Shown: positions 1-5,492 of the stretch, one piece after another
Layout: each line of letters opens with the position of its first letter
How positions within the stretch are numbered: the stretch's first letter is position 1
NCBI GenBank assembly: GCA_937921805.1
Contig: CAKZUS010000285.1
Span: forward strand, 1 to 7,253
Direction: 5' to 3'
Source: an uncultured Granulosicoccaceae bacterium
GTDB lineage: Bacteria > Pseudomonadota > Gammaproteobacteria > JABXHR01
Length of the DNA: 7,253 bases
Made by a program: the position numbers and the translations under genes
The notes under the pieces: generated by a model
What the model saw: the letters and a program-made list of their open reading frames with translations, nothing else
Told to the model about the DNA's origin: nothing
Database searches by the model: none

Positions 1-102
1 GTTGTAGTGTCGATAGGCGAAGGGGTTATCGGAGTCAGGGCCTTCGTATTGCACGTGGGGGAGGTCGGCAAAGTAATCAGTCACGGTATGGCATCCAGTC
101 AT
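1..102 (-). CDS. xylA: Xylose isomerase, N-terminal fragment (cut by window edge)
   Basis: Xylose isomerase interconverts D-xylose and D-xylulose in the cytoplasm, the first step of the isomerase pathway of xylose use; it is a metal-dependent TIM-barrel enzyme. Only the first 34 codons are present. They read YFADLPHVQYEG, then DSDNPFAYRHYN, which closely follows the E. coli XylA start as I remember it (YF..L..V.YEG..S.NP.A.RHYN). The catalytic His, Asp and metal ligands lie outside the window. Start choice is uncertain: ATG at 102-100 has GAGG 12 bases upstream, which is far, while GTG at 84-82 would give the more family-like start MTDYFADL and has only a poor GGA upstream. The gene diverges from the sulfur-transport genes at 211. 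Identity is fairly sure despite the short length, because the matched block is very characteristic. Confidence 0.82.
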   Translation of the reverse strand, partial: MTGCHTVTDYFADLPHVQYEGPDSDNPFAYRHYN

Positions 103-125
103 GCAGTCAATCAGCCTCTAAGGTA

Positions 126-138
126 CCCCGAAGCGGGG
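126..138. repeat. Short GC-rich inverted repeat in the divergent intergenic region
   Basis: CCCCG at 126-130 and CGGGG at 134-138 are perfect complements around AAG. The site lies between the divergent xylA and transporter starts and overlaps the place where a -35 element for the TATAAT at 153-158 would fall. It could be an operator half-site pair or a small hairpin in a leader. No T tract follows on either strand, so it is not an intrinsic terminator. The short arm length makes chance possible. Confidence 0.25.
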
Positions 139-152
139 GCACAAGTGAACCC

Positions 153-158
153 TATAAT
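153..158 (+). promoter_or_regulatory. Candidate -10 element for the sulfur-transport pair
   Basis: A perfect TATAAT lies 52 bases upstream of the ATG at 211. No good TTGACA-like element sits 16-18 bases upstream (the region reads about GAAGCG), so if real the promoter would depend on an activator or on other contacts. The call rests on the hexamer and the position only. Confidence 0.35.
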
Positions 159-200
159 TTGCCTGTTGAGAGTTGAGGCGTTAAGGTCGCGGTTTTTTAT

Positions 201-204
201 GGAG
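201..204 (+). promoter_or_regulatory. Ribosome binding site that decides the start at 211
   Basis: GGAG followed by 6 bases and then ATG. This favours the start at 211 over the in-frame ATG at 199, whose nearest purine-rich stretch (AAGG at 183-186) is 12 bases away. Confidence 0.6.
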
Positions 205-210
205 ACCGGC

Positions 211-624
211 ATGACGGACTTTACCCCTTGGGCCTCTGCGGCAGGTGGAGCCTTAATTGGTCTGGCGGCAGTGTTACTGATGCTCAGCCACGGTAGGATT
301 TTTGGTGCGACGGGCATCGTGTCCGGTGCGGTATTCAGTGATCGCAGGGCTTGGCGCTGGGCGGTCTTATTCGGCATGCTCTTGGGGCCGTTGCTGGTGC
401 TGGGATGGACACAAGACTGGCCCAGCATGACGGCGACCGCGTCAGGTCCATTGCTGTGAGTAGGTGGGATATTGGTCGGGTTTGGCGTGACGCTGGGGGG
501 AGGCTGCACCAGTGGGCATGGCCTGTGCGGTTTGTCGCGCTTCTCCAGGCGCTCGTGGGTGGCGGTACCGGTGTTTATGCTCTCCACTGCGGTGACGGTG
601 TATCTATTGAGGCATGTGCTATGA
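211..624 (+). pseudogene. YeeE/YedE-family sulfur-transport half-protein, interrupted by in-frame TGA
   Basis: This is the first half of a two-gene YeeE/YedE (sulfur transport, DUF395) membrane protein. Members such as TsuA take up thiosulfate; related small ones occur in sulfide or persulfide operons. The start ATG at 211 has GGAG 6 bases upstream and gives MTDFTPWASAAGGALIG, a typical family N terminus; an ATG at 199 is less well placed. Hydrophobic segments lie at about residues 10-25, 50-66, 84-95 and 117-133. The signature GGGCTSGHGLCGLSR is at 96-110, with the conserved Cys at 99. Codon 83 (457-459) is TGA, in the same frame as everything after it; the whole frame is 137 residues, about the family length. 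The stop replaces what is normally a hydrophobic residue just before VGGILVGFG. Probably a nonsense mutation or a base-call error. The final TGA overlaps the ATG of the next gene. Confidence 0.82.
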
Positions 625-1037
625 GCGTGATCTATGCAGTGCTTAGCGGCGCTATTTTTGGTCTGGGCATCGCTATCTCGGGGATGGGAAACCCCGCCAA
701 AGTGGTGAATTTTTTTGATGTCACTGGAACGTGGGATCCGAGTTTGGCCTTTGTGCTGGGTGCGGGCGTGGTGGTCACATTTATCGGCTATCGCTGGGTA
801 TGGCGTCGCGCCGCGCCGTTGGTCGAGGCGCGCTTTGATGTGCCCACTAACGCCAGCATCGATCGGCGCTTGATTATTGGCTCGGCCATTTTTGGCGTCG
901 GTTGGGGCATTGCCGGCTTTTGTCCTGGCGCGTCGTTTCCGATGTTGATTACTGGGGCGGGCACGGTGTGGCAATTTGTGGTGGCGATGCTGCTGGGAAT
1001 GGCAGCCGCGCGCTATTACGTGACATTGCGCACCTAG
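621..1037 (+). CDS. YeeE/YedE-family (DUF6691-type) sulfur-transport half-protein
   Basis: This is the second half of the split YeeE/YedE-type transporter, an inner-membrane protein of 138 residues thought to move a reduced sulfur species together with the first half. Family marks seen: GLGIAISGMGNPAKVVNFFDV at about 14-34, WDPSLAFVLGAG at 38-49, and FGVGWGIAGFCPG at 91-103 with the conserved Cys101. Hydrophobic segments run at about 3-20, 42-58, 84-100 and 112-130. The ATG at 621 overlaps the stop of the preceding half-gene (ATGA), which implies translational coupling. I see no strong independent ribosome binding site, so the TGA at 457 in the first half could also lower expression of this gene. 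The gene itself is intact. Substrate (thiosulfate, sulfide or persulfide) is not decided by the sequence, and no rhodanese, persulfide dioxygenase or ArsR-type regulator lies in the window. Confidence 0.85.
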   Translation: MSVIYAVLSGAIFGLGIAISGMGNPAKVVNFFDVTGTWDPSLAFVLGAGVVVTFIGYRWVWRRAAPLVEARFDVPTNASIDRRLIIGSAIFGVGWGIAGFCPGASFPMLITGAGTVWQFVVAMLLGMAAARYYVTLRT

Positions 1038-1040
1038 TGA

Positions 1041-1062
1041 TCGAGCAGTGCAGATAGCTCGA
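1041..1062. repeat. Inverted repeat after the transporter genes
   Basis: TCGAGC (1041-1046) and GCTCGA (1057-1062) pair perfectly around a 10-base loop, starting 3 bases after the stop of the transporter gene. No T tract follows on the plus strand, so it is at best a weak or Rho-assisted 3' end structure. Confidence 0.3.
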
Positions 1063-1067
1063 CCAGT

Positions 1068-1104
1068 ATAAAAAGTGAGTGAGTGCTCAAGGGTTTCTGA
1101 GCAC
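1068..1104 (-). terminator. Weak candidate terminator of the AGE isomerase gene
   Basis: GTGCTCA (1083-1089) and TGAGCAC (1098-1104) form a 7-bp stem with an 8-base loop overlapping the stop codon of the minus-strand gene. Downstream on that strand a run of five T (1074-1070) follows, but after an 8-base gap, longer than in a standard intrinsic terminator. The stem is clear; the terminator function is inferred. Confidence 0.3.
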
Positions 1105-2256
1105 ATCCCAGCAGGCGCCCATGGTGTGATAATCCACTTTGCCTGCTGGGGATTTGGTGCGCTCTCGTTTGTTGCCGTTGGCGGCTACGATGCGATACCA
1201 AGCCCCCCACTTATGATCGACCAGATGCTCCCATGACCATTCCCAAATGGCGTGATACTGCGCCAGATAATGAGCCTCTCCAGTGCGCCGGTAGAGACGC
1301 CAAGCGCTGGCAAAACTCTCGGCCTGCACCCAGAAATATTTGTCCCTGTCGCAAGGCTGGCCTACGAGATCATAGCCATAGATCAGGCCGCCATGCTGCG
1401 CATCCCAGCCACAGGACCAGGCGTGTGCATGCAGGGTTTGTGCACGGGCGAGCCAGCGGGGGTCAGGGTCATGCTCGTCGAGTATCAGCAGTAGCTTGGC
1501 CCACTCGGTTTGATGGCCGGTTTGTACTCCCCAAGGCTTGAAGATATCGCCGGGGTTGTCGCGGTTGTAGTCCCAATCAGGGGTCCAGTCGTGATGATAA
1601 TGCTCCCAAATGGGGCCGTCGCTACTGAGCCTGAAAGCGAAGGTTTCTGCCAATTCTATTGCGCGCTCCAGATAGTCGCGATCTACCGTGGCCTCAAAGG
1701 CAGCCAAGCAGGCCTCGCAGAGGTGCATGTTGGCATTCTGTCCTCGATAGTCACTCAGAGTGCCGGTGTCGCTGCGCTCATCGCTATAGGCGCCGTATTT
1801 GGCTTCATAGAAGCGCGTGTTGATACGCACAAACACGCGCTTGAGTTCCTCATGGCTGCACAGTCCAAGGCGATGCGCCCAGCTCATGGCCAGTAGCACA
1901 AAGCCTTGGCCATAGGCCATCACGCGCCCGTCTTCTATTTGTCGATAGTCCATCGTCCAGGCATAGTCGCCTGCGTTGTCACCGCTGCGGATCAAAAACC
2001 CATTGTGTAACTCGGCGAGAGCGTGCGCGGCCCAGTCGCGGTAGTGATCACCATGCCCATAGTGGTAAGCCGCTGCCGCATTCACGAGCCATCGTGTGGC
2101 GCTGACCAAGTGCCGATGATGGGTGTTATACACGCTGCCATCGTCGAGGAAATAGTGGTAGAAGCCACCCGCCGCGTCTAAGCTGTTCGGGGCATAGAAA
2201 GCGAGAATGCTATCGATGTGTTGGCGTAAGAAATCGGGGGAATCAAACTGCGGCAC
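1087..2256 (-). CDS. AGE-family sugar epimerase/isomerase (mannose isomerase-like)
   Basis: This is a cytoplasmic (alpha/alpha)6-barrel enzyme of the N-acylglucosamine 2-epimerase (AGE) superfamily, 389 residues, the usual length. Members interconvert aldoses and ketoses or epimerise at C2: mannose isomerase, YihS, cellobiose 2-epimerase, AGE. Seen here: HRHLVSATRWLVN at 48-59 (substrate-binding Arg55), RGQNANMHLCEA at 171-182 (His178), GHQTEWAKLLLIL at 247-259 (His248 and Glu251), WVQAE at 309-313, and VDYHTMG at 374-380 (His377). The NANMH and DYHTMG motifs are those I associate with the mannose isomerase/YihS branch, so mannose-fructose interconversion is the best guess; mannose versus a sulfosugar or oligosaccharide cannot be settled. 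The start is GTG at 2256; no in-frame alternative exists nearby and no clear Shine-Dalgarno precedes it. It shares its strand with xylA but is separated from it by the transporter pair. Confidence 0.88.
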   Translation of the reverse strand: MPQFDSPDFLRQHIDSILAFYAPNSLDAAGGFYHYFLDDGSVYNTHHRHLVSATRWLVNAAAAYHYGHGDHYRDWAAHALAELHNGFLIRSGDNAGDYAWTMDYRQIEDGRVMAYGQGFVLLAMSWAHRLGLCSHEELKRVFVRINTRFYEAKYGAYSDERSDTGTLSDYRGQNANMHLCEACLAAFEATVDRDYLERAIELAETFAFRLSSDGPIWEHYHHDWTPDWDYNRDNPGDIFKPWGVQTGHQTEWAKLLLILDEHDPDPRWLARAQTLHAHAWSCGWDAQHGGLIYGYDLVGQPCDRDKYFWVQAESFASAWRLYRRTGEAHYLAQYHAIWEWSWEHLVDHKWGAWYRIVAANGNKRERTKSPAGKVDYHTMGACWDVLRNP

Positions 2257-2259
2257 GGT

Positions 2260-2265
2260 TATACT
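2260..2265 (+). promoter_or_regulatory. Candidate -10 element for the PhoD-like gene
   Basis: TATACT lies about 50 bases before the ATG at 2316, immediately upstream of the opposite-strand GTG start. The -35 position reads GGGGAA, a poor match, so this is a weak call based on the -10 hexamer and the divergent layout. Confidence 0.25.
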
Positions 2266-2273
2266 AAAACAGT

Positions 2274-2290
2274 CATATCAGCGCGATATG
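2274..2290. promoter_or_regulatory. Inverted repeat between divergent genes, possible operator
   Basis: CATATC (2274-2279) and GATATG (2285-2290) are perfect inverted copies separated by AGCGC. It is centred in the 59-base gap between the AGE isomerase and the PhoD-like phosphatase, where a dimeric regulator could act on both promoters. No regulator gene is nearby. Operator function is inferred. Confidence 0.3.
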
Positions 2291-2315
2291 GTACGCCAAA
2301 CAGTAGAAGGAATAG

Positions 2316-4115
2316 ATGAAACCTCCAATGATGATTCTTGGGCCAATGTTGCGTCGTTGCTCGGCGCAGGCGCTGGCGCTGACGGTGGTGCTGCGAGAAC
2401 CGACCTCGGTCGCCGTGCAGTGGCAAAGCATGGTGGGCGCTCCCTGGCAGACTCTACAGAGCGATAGCGAGCACTTTGCACTGGGCGTGCAGGCCCATCT
2501 GTATCAGGTGCAGGCACAGTTTGCAGCGCCGCAAACCGGTTGGGGGACTTATCGCTGTATTGATGCGCGTAGTGGAGAGGCGCTCAGCGCCGCGCATGCC
2601 TTGTGTATCAAGCCTCAGCTCGATCATGTGGTCTTTGGCTCTTGCCGACGCCCACATCATCCGGGGTCAGACGCTATCGCAGCGCTGGATGCCACGCTAG
2701 ATACCACCGTGGATGATGCTGACTGGCCCGCAGCGGTGGTGTTTTGTGGCGATCAGGTGTATCTAGATGATGTCGCGGGGCCGATGCTGCGCGCCATCTG
2801 GCAAGTGGTGGATATGTTGGGCCTGTATGGGCCAGAGCCCTATGAGAAATTCTCGCCTGAAGCGCTACGCGATGTCTATGCTCGCAGAAATCTTCTGCCC
2901 AAAAAAGGCGAGCATGGCCGTGTTCAGCGCCGTGTGTTTGGTGGGACACGCAAGCCTGTTTTTACCACGGCTACCCCCGATAATCACTTGCTGTTGCTGC
3001 AAGAGATCGTGGCCATGTATTTACTGGTGTGGTCCCCCGCGTTGTGGCCTTTGTTAGAGCTTAGTGCACCGGCTAAGCTCAGCCCAAGCCAACGCCGCCG
3101 CTACCACCGTGAGCGTCAATGCATCAATGAATTTGTCTCGCAGCTCGCTGCTGTGCAGCGGGCCTTGGCGCGGGTGCCAACGTATATGATCTTCGACGAT
3201 CACGACGTGACGGATGATTGGAATATCTCCCATTACTGGACAGAAGTGGCCTTGTCACACCCTGCATCGCGCTCCATGATCGGCGATGCTTTGGTGGCGT
3301 ATTGGCTTTTTCAAGCCTGGGGCAATGACCCCCAGCGGGTTGCGGCTTTAGCCGCGCCCATTCAGGCCTATTTACAAGACCCAACCCCACCACAAAAAGC
3401 CGCGACGCATGCCGCCATGCTCGCCTTCCATCAGTGGGACTATCAGACGCCGCACGATCCTCCGATGCGGGTCCTCGATACGCGCACCGAGCGCGAACCG
3501 CGTCTTGATCGACCGCGCCATCCTTCAGGACTGATGCAACTCAATAAGCTCGAAGCGCTCAAAGCACAGCTCTATGCTGTGCCGTCGGTGGTCCTGGTTT
3601 CGGCTGCACCGGTATTTGGGCTGAAGGCGATTGAGTGGACGCAAGCGCTCGGTACGAGCCTAGGCTTGTCGCAGCTGGTGGATTCAGAAAATTGGATGGC
3701 CCACGACGAGAGCGGCGGGAGTTTGCTGGAGCTATTCGCCGATGCAGATACGGCGCAGAACATCGTGATTCTCTCTGGCGACGTGCACTATGGCTTTGTC
3801 AGCGATGTATCGCTGCGCTCTGCTGCGCGCTCTCCTGATATCTGGCAGCTCACAAGCTCAGGCCTGCGCAATACTTTTCCCGATGGGTTGCTGCGCTTTT
3901 TTGCACGCATTGATGCCTGGGCCTTTCGTCCAGAGTCGCCACTGAATCGATTGACCAAGCGCTGGGCTTTGCACGTGAGCATGCGCCAGTGCTCAGATAC
4001 ATCGGCGCAGCGCGTGCTCAATGGCTCGCAGTTCGGGCGGGTATGGCTTAAAAACGGGGAGCTAGTGCGCGCCGAGAGTGTCTTGGCCGCAGGGGGCGCG
4101 CGCCAGTGGCGCTAG
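2316..4115 (+). CDS. PhoD-like metallophosphatase (alkaline phosphatase D family)
   Basis: The 599-residue protein has the PhoD-like metallophosphoesterase motifs. An N-terminal beta-rich region (about 1-100, beginning ILGPMLRRC) precedes the catalytic domain: FGSCRRPHH at 107-115, VVFCGDQVYLDD at 141-152 (metal-binding GDQ), MIFDDHDVTDDWN at 291-303, LDTRTEREP at 387-395, and VILSGDVHYGF at 484-494, followed by WQLTSSGLRNTFP at 510-522. PhoD enzymes hydrolyse phosphomonoesters or diesters using Fe/Ca-type metals. Classical PhoD is exported by the Tat pathway, but the N terminus here (MKPPMMILGPMLRRC) shows no twin-arginine plus hydrophobic-core signal, so a cytoplasmic location is inferred. 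The protein belongs to a longer branch than B. subtilis-type PhoD and its substrate is unknown. The start ATG is preceded by GAAGGAA (2306-2312), close but usable. The stop lies 7 bases from the stop of the convergent yjjX gene. Confidence 0.85.
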   Translation: MKPPMMILGPMLRRCSAQALALTVVLREPTSVAVQWQSMVGAPWQTLQSDSEHFALGVQAHLYQVQAQFAAPQTGWGTYRCIDARSGEALSAAHALCIKPQLDHVVFGSCRRPHHPGSDAIAALDATLDTTVDDADWPAAVVFCGDQVYLDDVAGPMLRAIWQVVDMLGLYGPEPYEKFSPEALRDVYARRNLLPKKGEHGRVQRRVFGGTRKPVFTTATPDNHLLLLQEIVAMYLLVWSPALWPLLELSAPAKLSPSQRRRYHRERQCINEFVSQLAAVQRALARVPTYMIFDDHDVTDDWNISHYWTEVALSHPASRSMIGDALVAYWLFQAWGNDPQRVAALAAPIQAYLQDPTPPQKAATHAAMLAFHQWDYQTPHDPPMRVLDTRTEREPRLDRPRHPSGLMQLNKLEALKAQLYAVPSVVLVSAAPVFGLKAIEWTQALGTSLGLSQLVDSENWMAHDESGGSLLELFADADTAQNIVILSGDVHYGFVSDVSLRSAARSPDIWQLTSSGLRNTFPDGLLRFFARIDAWAFRPESPLNRLTKRWALHVSMRQCSDTSAQRVLNGSQFGRVWLKNGELVRAESVLAAGGARQWR

Positions 4116-4122
4116 ATAGGAG

Positions 4123-4638
4123 CTAGACAGGCAGTAGAGGAATCATGGCCAGCTGCACGGCTGGGCAGTACAGATCTTGGCGGCTTACTCGCCCCTGAGT
4201 GAGCACGCCCACAGCACCTTGGCCCTGTTTGATGTTGTGCTCACCAGTGACGCGATCCATCGCGTCTCCTAACTCGACACCCTGACGTAGCCAATGCGCA
4301 ACGGCCTCAGGCAGCACAAAGCTCGCACTCTGGGCCACGCCTTCGCGCTGTGCGCGCTGCACGACCACCCAGGCCATAGCGACAAGCCCTAGCGTAGGTT
4401 CTTCGACTACGCCCCCTTCAATAGCCATCCATAGCGCTGCTTGCGGCGCAATCTCGCGCAATTGCTCAATGCGGTTGCGTGCTCCGAGTAGCGTCTCTTC
4501 GTGCCCCCAGGGCTGAGCAGCGACGCCACTGTCCACAGCAAAACCTCGGCAAGGTAGCGTGAGCGCGTAGCTTTCTAGCGCCGCAGCGCAGGCTTGTATT
4601 TTGGTGGGGTTGCGCGAGGCGACCGCCGCAAAGCTCAC
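4123..4638 (-). CDS. yjjX: Inosine/xanthosine triphosphatase, YjjX type (DUF84)
   Basis: YjjX-type enzymes hydrolyse non-canonical purine nucleotides such as ITP and XTP, cleaning the nucleotide pool in the cytoplasm. The 171-residue protein has the family marks in order: ASRNPTKIQA at 7-16 (phosphate-binding loop), DSGVAAQPWGHEETLLGARNR at 36-56, AIEGGV at 72-77, and a C-terminal GQGAVGVLTQGRVSRQDLY at 138-156, all matching E. coli YjjX in pattern. Length agrees with the family (about 170-180). The start is GTG at 4638, with no recognisable Shine-Dalgarno, 12 bases after the stop of the DUF2853 gene, so it is probably translated by coupling from that gene. No plausible alternative start is near. 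It converges on the PhoD-like gene with a 7-base gap. Confidence 0.9.
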   Translation of the reverse strand: MSFAAVASRNPTKIQACAAALESYALTLPCRGFAVDSGVAAQPWGHEETLLGARNRIEQLREIAPQAALWMAIEGGVVEEPTLGLVAMAWVVVQRAQREGVAQSASFVLPEAVAHWLRQGVELGDAMDRVTGEHNIKQGQGAVGVLTQGRVSRQDLYCPAVQLAMIPLLPV

Positions 4639-4650
4639 AGGTCGGTGTGC

Positions 4651-4983
4651 TTAGAGGTAAATCGCTTGCTTATTGGTAGCCAGGGTCAGCAGGTAGTACA
4701 CCACGGCGCGATAACGGGGGTTTTTGCTGTATTGGGTTTTGACTTGATCGAGCAGGGCGTCGAGGCTGTCATTGTCGGCCATGCCGAGCTTTTTGATCAG
4801 AAAGTTCGCGCGTACGCGATTGACTTCGCTGGGGTCAGTGAAAGCGACAGACTGAGAATCGCGATTGTAAATAGACGGCCCCAGGCCTTTGGTGACGGCA
4901 CGCAGCAGCGCTTCGTCTACAGTGATGTTGATGTTTTCCAAGTCAGTGCGATATTTGTCGATCGCTTCGTCAAACTTACTCAT
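4651..4983 (-). CDS. DUF2853 family protein
   Basis: A small (110-residue), soluble, probably helical protein of the DUF2853 family, whose function is not known to me. Family-typical stretches are MSKFDEAIDKYRTDL at 1-15, LLRAVTKGLGPSIYNRD at 26-42, NFLIKKLGMAD at 60-70 and YRAVVYYLLTLAT at 91-103. There is no signal peptide, membrane segment or Cys motif. The start ATG is well supported by GAGGA 8-9 bases upstream (minus strand, about 4993-4997). It is the first gene of a two-gene unit with yjjX, which begins 12 bases after its stop. A candidate -10 lies about 50 bases upstream. Linkage to nucleotide-pool cleaning is only suggested by this arrangement. Confidence 0.88.
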   Translation of the reverse strand: MSKFDEAIDKYRTDLENINITVDEALLRAVTKGLGPSIYNRDSQSVAFTDPSEVNRVRANFLIKKLGMADNDSLDALLDQVKTQYSKNPRYRAVVYYLLTLATNKQAIYL

Positions 4984-5033
4984 AGCTAGAATTCCTCTTA
5001 AAACAACGGTGTGAGAGTGGAGCGTTGCGGGGC

Positions 5034-5039
5034 ACTATA
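5034..5039 (-). promoter_or_regulatory. Candidate -10 element for the DUF2853-yjjX unit
   Basis: The minus strand reads TATAGT here, about 50 bases upstream of the DUF2853 ATG, giving a leader of some 40 bases. The matching -35 region is poor (about GTGTAA at 17 bases; TTGCGT is too far at 21). Weak to moderate support. Confidence 0.35.
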
Positions 5040-5219
5040 GCGAAAGGACGCTCTCGTTACACGCAAGGACGGACACTTACAAATCGGCATGTTGGGGGGG
5101 GTGAGCTGAACAAAACCTGTCTGCCTGGGCCGTTATTAAGAGGAAAAGGCCTAAACAAGCGCTCTGAAGCCGGAAAAAAAAAGCAGTGAGTGCCGATTGT
5201 CTACGTAGCAATAACATGG

Positions 5220-5237
5220 TGTAAGAAAATAATTACA
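5220..5237. repeat. A/T-rich inverted repeat TGTAA-N8-TTACA
   Basis: Perfect 5-base arms (5220-5224 and 5233-5237) flank GAAAATAA, about 110 bases upstream of the SRP RNA. The TGT...ACA form with an A/T centre resembles generic dimeric-regulator sites, but the arms are short and no regulator is known. Confidence 0.2.
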
Positions 5238-5313
5238 AGCACGATGGGGTGCTCAAACCCTAGTCTTCTCAGACTCGCAGGCCCGGTTTCGGTCTAGAGA
5301 TATGTGCACGGCC

Positions 5314-5343
5314 TTGCAGCTTTGGTGGATTCATCGCACAATA
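5314..5343 (+). promoter_or_regulatory. Candidate sigma70 promoter of the SRP RNA gene
   Basis: TTGCAG (5314-5319), an 18-base spacer and ACAATA (5338-5343) place the expected transcription start at about 5350, which is exactly where the 5' strand of the SRP RNA terminal helix begins. The agreement of an independent RNA boundary with the promoter geometry supports both calls. Confidence 0.55.
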
Positions 5344-5349
5344 CTCGTT

Positions 5350-5459
5350 GGTGATCGTCTCAGCCCTCTCGCGACGAGCAGCTGTGAACTCCGTCAGGCC
5401 TGGAAGGGAGCAGCGGTAGCAGTGCGCTTGGGCGCCGGGAATCGGCTGAGGCGTTCACC
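5350..5459 (+). ncRNA. ffs: Signal recognition particle RNA, small bacterial (4.5S) type
   Basis: The 4.5S RNA binds Ffh to form the signal recognition particle, which targets inner-membrane proteins during translation. The conserved domain IV core is plain at about 5392-5413: GTCAGGCCTGGAAGGGAGCAGC, with the GGAA apical tetraloop at 5402-5405 and the AGCAG internal-loop strand after it. The ends close the hairpin: GGTGATCGTCTCAGCC (5350-5365) pairs with GGCTGAGGCGTTCACC (5444-5459), with one U-U mismatch and one G-U pair. Length is about 110 bases, like E. coli 4.5S RNA. A short pyrimidine-rich TCTTT follows, which with the hairpin may help end the transcript. dnaX starts 33 bases further on, so some read-through into dnaX is likely. 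Confidence 0.94.
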
Positions 5460-5492
5460 TCTTTGCATGTCGGGATGAGGCTTAGACTTAGA

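Larger units (their letters stand above)
4984..5313. other. Gene-free intergenic region between DUF2853 and the SRP RNA
   Basis: About 330 bases with no convincing coding frame on either strand and no tRNA-like fold that I could see. It holds the minus-strand promoter candidate for DUF2853 (5034-5039), a run of eight G (5094-5101), a run of nine A (5174-5182), an 8-base palindrome CTACGTAG (5201-5208), and TGTAA-N8-TTACA (5220-5237) in an A/T-rich patch. The low-complexity runs argue against a protein gene. An unrecognised small RNA is possible but not supported by a clear promoter-terminator pair. Confidence 0.6.

Noticed and set aside
457..459. Selenocysteine at the in-frame TGA
   Set aside because: The family has a hydrophobic residue here, not Cys, and no convincing SECIS hairpin was seen just downstream. 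Kept only as something to check.
351..620. Upstream extension of the second transporter half in its own frame
   Set aside because: It reads through sequence that encodes the conserved first half in another frame; the ATGA start at 621 fits the family N terminus.
111..1106. Long open frame on the minus strand (331 residues) opposite the transporter genes
   Set aside because: It is antisense to recognisable YeeE/YedE sequence, its composition is rich in His, Arg, Thr and Pro, no family motif is visible, and it overlaps the end of the AGE isomerase gene.
4095..4112. GC-rich hairpin GCGCC-AGT-GGCGC at the end of the PhoD-like gene as terminator
   Set aside because: The 5-bp stem is inside the coding end and no T tract follows; the GC-rich codon use explains it.
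4998..5090. 30-residue minus-strand frame ending at the DUF2853 ribosome binding site
   Set aside because: There is no Shine-Dalgarno, no recognisable sequence, and it overlaps the candidate -10 element.
5174..5182. Run of nine A as the T tract of a minus-strand terminator
   Set aside because: No stem-loop precedes it on the minus strand and no minus-strand gene ends there.
5240..5349. A tRNA gene upstream of the SRP RNA
   Set aside because: No T-loop TTCRA motif with flanking stem and no acceptor pairing could be found.
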